A stretch of 64,000 nt of DNA from Panax quinquefolius. Lineage: Eukaryota; Streptophyta; Magnoliopsida; Apiales; Araliaceae. The notes under the pieces were generated by a model. The model was given only the letters and a program-made list of their open reading frames with translations. It was not told the origin of the DNA and ran no database searches. The stretch spans positions 124,878,795 through 124,942,794 of the forward strand of contig CM035168.1 of NCBI GenBank assembly GCA_020205615.1, in the 5' to 3' direction. The position numbers were made by a program, and so were the translations under genes. Below, one piece after another: positions 61,615 to 64,000 of the stretch (positions are counted from its first letter, which is position 1; every line of letters starts with the position of its first letter).

Positions 61615-61880
61615 AAAGATGGGTGTGAACCTTATGCCTCTCATTCCCACTCTGATCCAAAAGAGTCCATTCGAAAAGCGCCCTAACATCCTGTCCCTTT
61701 ACTGGTAAGGGCGATGAACAACGATACCCACCAACCGTAAACATATCAGAGCTATGTACTTCCCAATTCTGATATATCCCTTTGGAAAACGAATACCCTG
61801 TTATCTTGAAATCATGCCAACCGTTCACTGCTTCGGTTACTGATACATAGAAGTTGTCCTGGATGTTTCTGAAATTGGAC
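61615..61880 (-). pseudogene. Captured BPM-type MATH-domain fragment, copy 2
   Basis: One frame reads [44 protein letters not shown], then after an internal gap [20 protein letters not shown]. The gap removes the AIYFYPDGKSPED-type segment expected after GGY. Known: BPM proteins are CUL3 adaptors with a MATH domain for substrates and a BTB domain for the ligase; only part of MATH is here. Confidence 0.82.
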
Positions 61881-62759
61881 CGGATATGGGGTTTTGAAAC
61901 AATGTTGAGGGGGAATTGGAGTGATTTGAACTTGCGCCAAGGGTTTTTCTTTGCAGAGATGGGGTTGTGAGGGAGGAGGAAATCTAGGGATTCTGTTTAA
62001 TGCTTAGAGTAGTATTGAAAGCAAAGTAATCAAAATATTCTTTGGAATCCATAAACAAAAATTAAAAACTTTTTTCTAAAAAGATAATTAAAAAGGAAAG
62101 GGTGGACTACTTTTCCATCATATTTTCACAACAAAATTTTAGTTATATTTTGACAAAGACTTGCTCACTTAAATGTGAACTTGAGTGACATTTTATATTT
62201 TGACAGAAGCAACAATTTTTAAGTCCCATAACTATGCACACCCTTTAAATTCTTCGAGAACTTTGCAATTTCTCTAATTACACAACTATCTTCTTTATAT
62301 GATAATAATTATAGTGTCTTAGGCTTGAATAAAATCTTTTCAAAGCAAAAATAATACAAAGATGGAGGATATATAATGGTGGATATCATAACTTGCAAAG
62401 TTTACATGAATTGAATACAAGGTACACAAGAAGTAAACTCAAAATCCCCCGACATTTATACACCTTCAATGAGACAGACTGAACAAAACAATGTGAAATT
62501 TGACATGACTATAGGACCTACTACATCACTAATACCGATGATACACGTGTGAATACTAGTAAGCACCTACTACCTACCTAGCACCTAGCTAAGGAGACTA
62601 GACTAAACAATTGAACTATGCCATACAAACCAAACCCTGACTGATATTGACAAAATAAATTGAGACATGATAAAAAAGAATCATCCACTAAAACTTTATA
62701 CCCCACCAAGAAACAAATTACAACGCAAGATCCCTAGATTTCCTCCCTTACAAACTGAC

Positions 62760-63174
62760 CAATTCATCTTCGCATATGTAGGAAACTGTCTGGGATAAGT
62801 CTGTTCATCTCAGCCATCAGTGCCACATTCAATTCATTGAACTCCGCAAGATTCTGTGCATCACCAACTAAGTTCTATCTTCCATCATCAAGTGCTTCCT
62901 CGACCCTCTAGCCTGACTCCCTCAAATCCCTGTAGGCTGCCACAAGAGCGACACTACTGGGATTTCTTGGGGTTTTGTACACTAGATATACAAATTTCCA
63001 CATATCCATCACAAGCCTTACACCCGATGATCTGAGTGCCACCCAAACTACTATTATTTCAATGTCAGATTTTTCAGGGTTATGGAGTTTAGATAAAGCT
63101 ATTACAAAAGAAACAGTCACCAGAATGACATGATCGAGGAATGTTAAACACTCAAGATTGCCAGTTATACTCAC
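62760..63174 (-). pseudogene. Membrane-protein gene fragment, copy 2
   Basis: [40 protein letters not shown] and [21 protein letters not shown] stop then replaces the Q of SGQRVEEAL seen in copy 1, and another stop falls at DGR-x-NL. The end MNRLIPDSF is still readable. Family not recognised. Confidence 0.6.
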
Positions 63175-63294
63175 TCTCTGCTTCAGTGCACTGAACCATC
63201 AGTTAGGTCGTTCATTACTAGGTCAAGGTTTGTGCGGTTTCACCAAGATATAATGTAACATCCATCCCCACGAATATTAAGGTCTTGCTGATTG

Positions 63295-63684
63295 TCATGA
63301 TCTTTGAAGACCCCGATACTTTATCTTCAATACTAAATCCATTACCAGTGAAAGAAAACCCAATAGACCGAAGAGGATGATGTACATCTTCAACAAAAAG
63401 TTGGTGTAGAAAGATGGACTCCGTCCTACTCTTGAGGGAACACTGGTAATCAGTACAAGTGACTGATCTTCTTCACCAATATGCGCAACTTCAAATTTCA
63501 AATTTTCTTGATTTGTTTTCTTGAAAATCCTTTTAACCCTTCTTCCTTGAAGGGCACACCTGTTCTTCAATTCAGTCCAATGGGTATCGGACCAATTCCT
63601 TAATTCAGTCCAACGGTTATTGGACGAATTCTTGAATAGAGTCCAATGCTTATTGGACGAATTCTTGAATTGAGTCCAATTGCC
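63295..63684 (-). pseudogene. Upstream part of the unrecognised gene, with in-frame 11-residue repeats
   Basis: The minus frame runs from NWTQFKNSSNKHWTLFKNSS through RWTELRNWSDTHWTELKNRC and ALQGRRVKRIFKKTNQ to a hydrophobic segment (LKMYIILFGLLGFLSLVMDL) and a stop near 63295. It is on the same strand and directly upstream of the 62760-63174 fragment, so both may come from one gene. The frame lacks a start before the repeats (a stop lies about 15 codons upstream). Copy 1 keeps only a short stretch of this part near 27960-28020. Confidence 0.45.
63565..63681. repeat. 33-bp tandem repeat, about 3.5 units
   Basis: Units start near 63565, 63598, 63631 and 63664, each with CTTGAATTCAGTCCAATG and TTATTGGACGAATT. 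The period of 33 keeps the minus-strand frame. Confidence 0.88.
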
Positions 63685-64000
63685 ATCCCATCCATTTCCT
63701 CTTTTTCTCCCTCATCTCAGTATGTGAAGAGGCAAACAATGTTCATTCTCGTGCACTTCCTCTGGTACCCCTACTTCTACCTCATCTATTTCAGCCATGA
63801 GAGAGACGAGAAAAGAAATGAATTTTTTTTGGTAAATTCTAAGAGAATCAAACTTTTCAGTCCAAGAACAATAACAAAAAGAGCTGATGAAAATATCAAC
63901 AAATTCCTAGCCTATAAGTTTCCCGCTAACATTTTGTTCAAATAACTATCAACGGTCAACGGTTTTTCCTTTTCACCCCCTTGGTACACATGTACCTTCT
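63685..64000. other. Window edge, no feature resolved
   Basis: A plus open frame at 63646-63945 has no recognised domain. Nothing else is supportable before the window ends. Confidence 0.5.

Larger units (their letters stand above)
59740..63300. mobile_element. Composite gene-capturing element, copy 2
   Basis: Same content and order as 24140-27960: AT-rich left part from GGCTAAACTATATTATT, G-rich minisatellite, Harbinger transposase remnant, H+-ATPase fragment, MATH fragment, long non-coding stretch, membrane-protein fragment. It lacks the inverted right arm and the 403-bp tandem duplication of copy 1. The right limit is unclear: captured-gene sequence continues to about 63700. Confidence 0.75.

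Noticed and set aside
1..64000. tRNA or rRNA genes
   Set aside because: I looked for A/B-box and rRNA-like stretches and saw none I could support; the only tRNA-related signal is the retroelement PBS.

Overview
The window looks like nuclear DNA of a flowering plant, most likely a core eudicot. Genes are split by GT-AG introns, intergenic DNA is AT-rich with many (TA)n tracts, and there are Stowaway- and hAT-type MITEs, LTR-retroelements and a PIF/Harbinger relic. The protein families are plant-type: IBH1-like HLH, VAN3-binding/FORKED-like, plastid GNAT and GAMYB. I cannot name the species.

Layout. 1-14 kb: an IBH1-like HLH gene (2934-3503, +), a long AT-rich spacer with MITEs and an LTR remnant, then a 1.55-kb giant-hairpin element (9253-10805) that split one copy of a 273-bp tandem duplication just upstream of an eight-exon VAN3-binding-protein-like gene (11431-14207, +). 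14.6-19.5 kb: a complete nine-exon GPI mannosyltransferase III (PIG-B/APTG1) gene on the minus strand. 22.4-33.5 kb: a five-exon plastid-type GNAT acetyltransferase gene on the minus strand. Its 7.8-kb third intron carries an 0.9-kb direct repeat flanking a composite element with a broken PIF/Harbinger transposase and three captured host gene fragments (plasma-membrane H+-ATPase, BPM-type MATH domain, and an unrecognised membrane protein).

34.3-54.3 kb: a decayed GAMYB-like pseudogene, then a nest of long-LTR, protein-poor (LARD-like) retroelements. An outer solo LTR in plus orientation (34634-53671, perfect 5-bp target duplication ATTCT) is interrupted by a diverged LTR (36364-38661) and by a minus-strand tandem array LTR-internal-LTR-internal-LTR (38862-53246, period about 5.97 kb) with PBS, PPT, TATA boxes and a possible gag zinc-knuckle relic. 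A GGTAACCAAACCTTCATACC-type minisatellite follows (53.7-54.3 kb). 56.5-59.3 kb: a gene for a truncated multi-pass membrane protein with a detached C-terminal piece downstream. 59.7-63.7 kb: a second copy of the composite gene-capturing element, including a region with in-frame 33-bp repeats.

The host genes are unrelated to each other; there is no operon or cluster logic. The most unusual features are the gene-capturing Harbinger-linked composite present twice, the hairpin element nested in a tandem duplication, and the tandem LARD array inside a solo LTR of its own family. Exon boundaries were read by eye from splice signals, phase and protein continuity, without transcript evidence.
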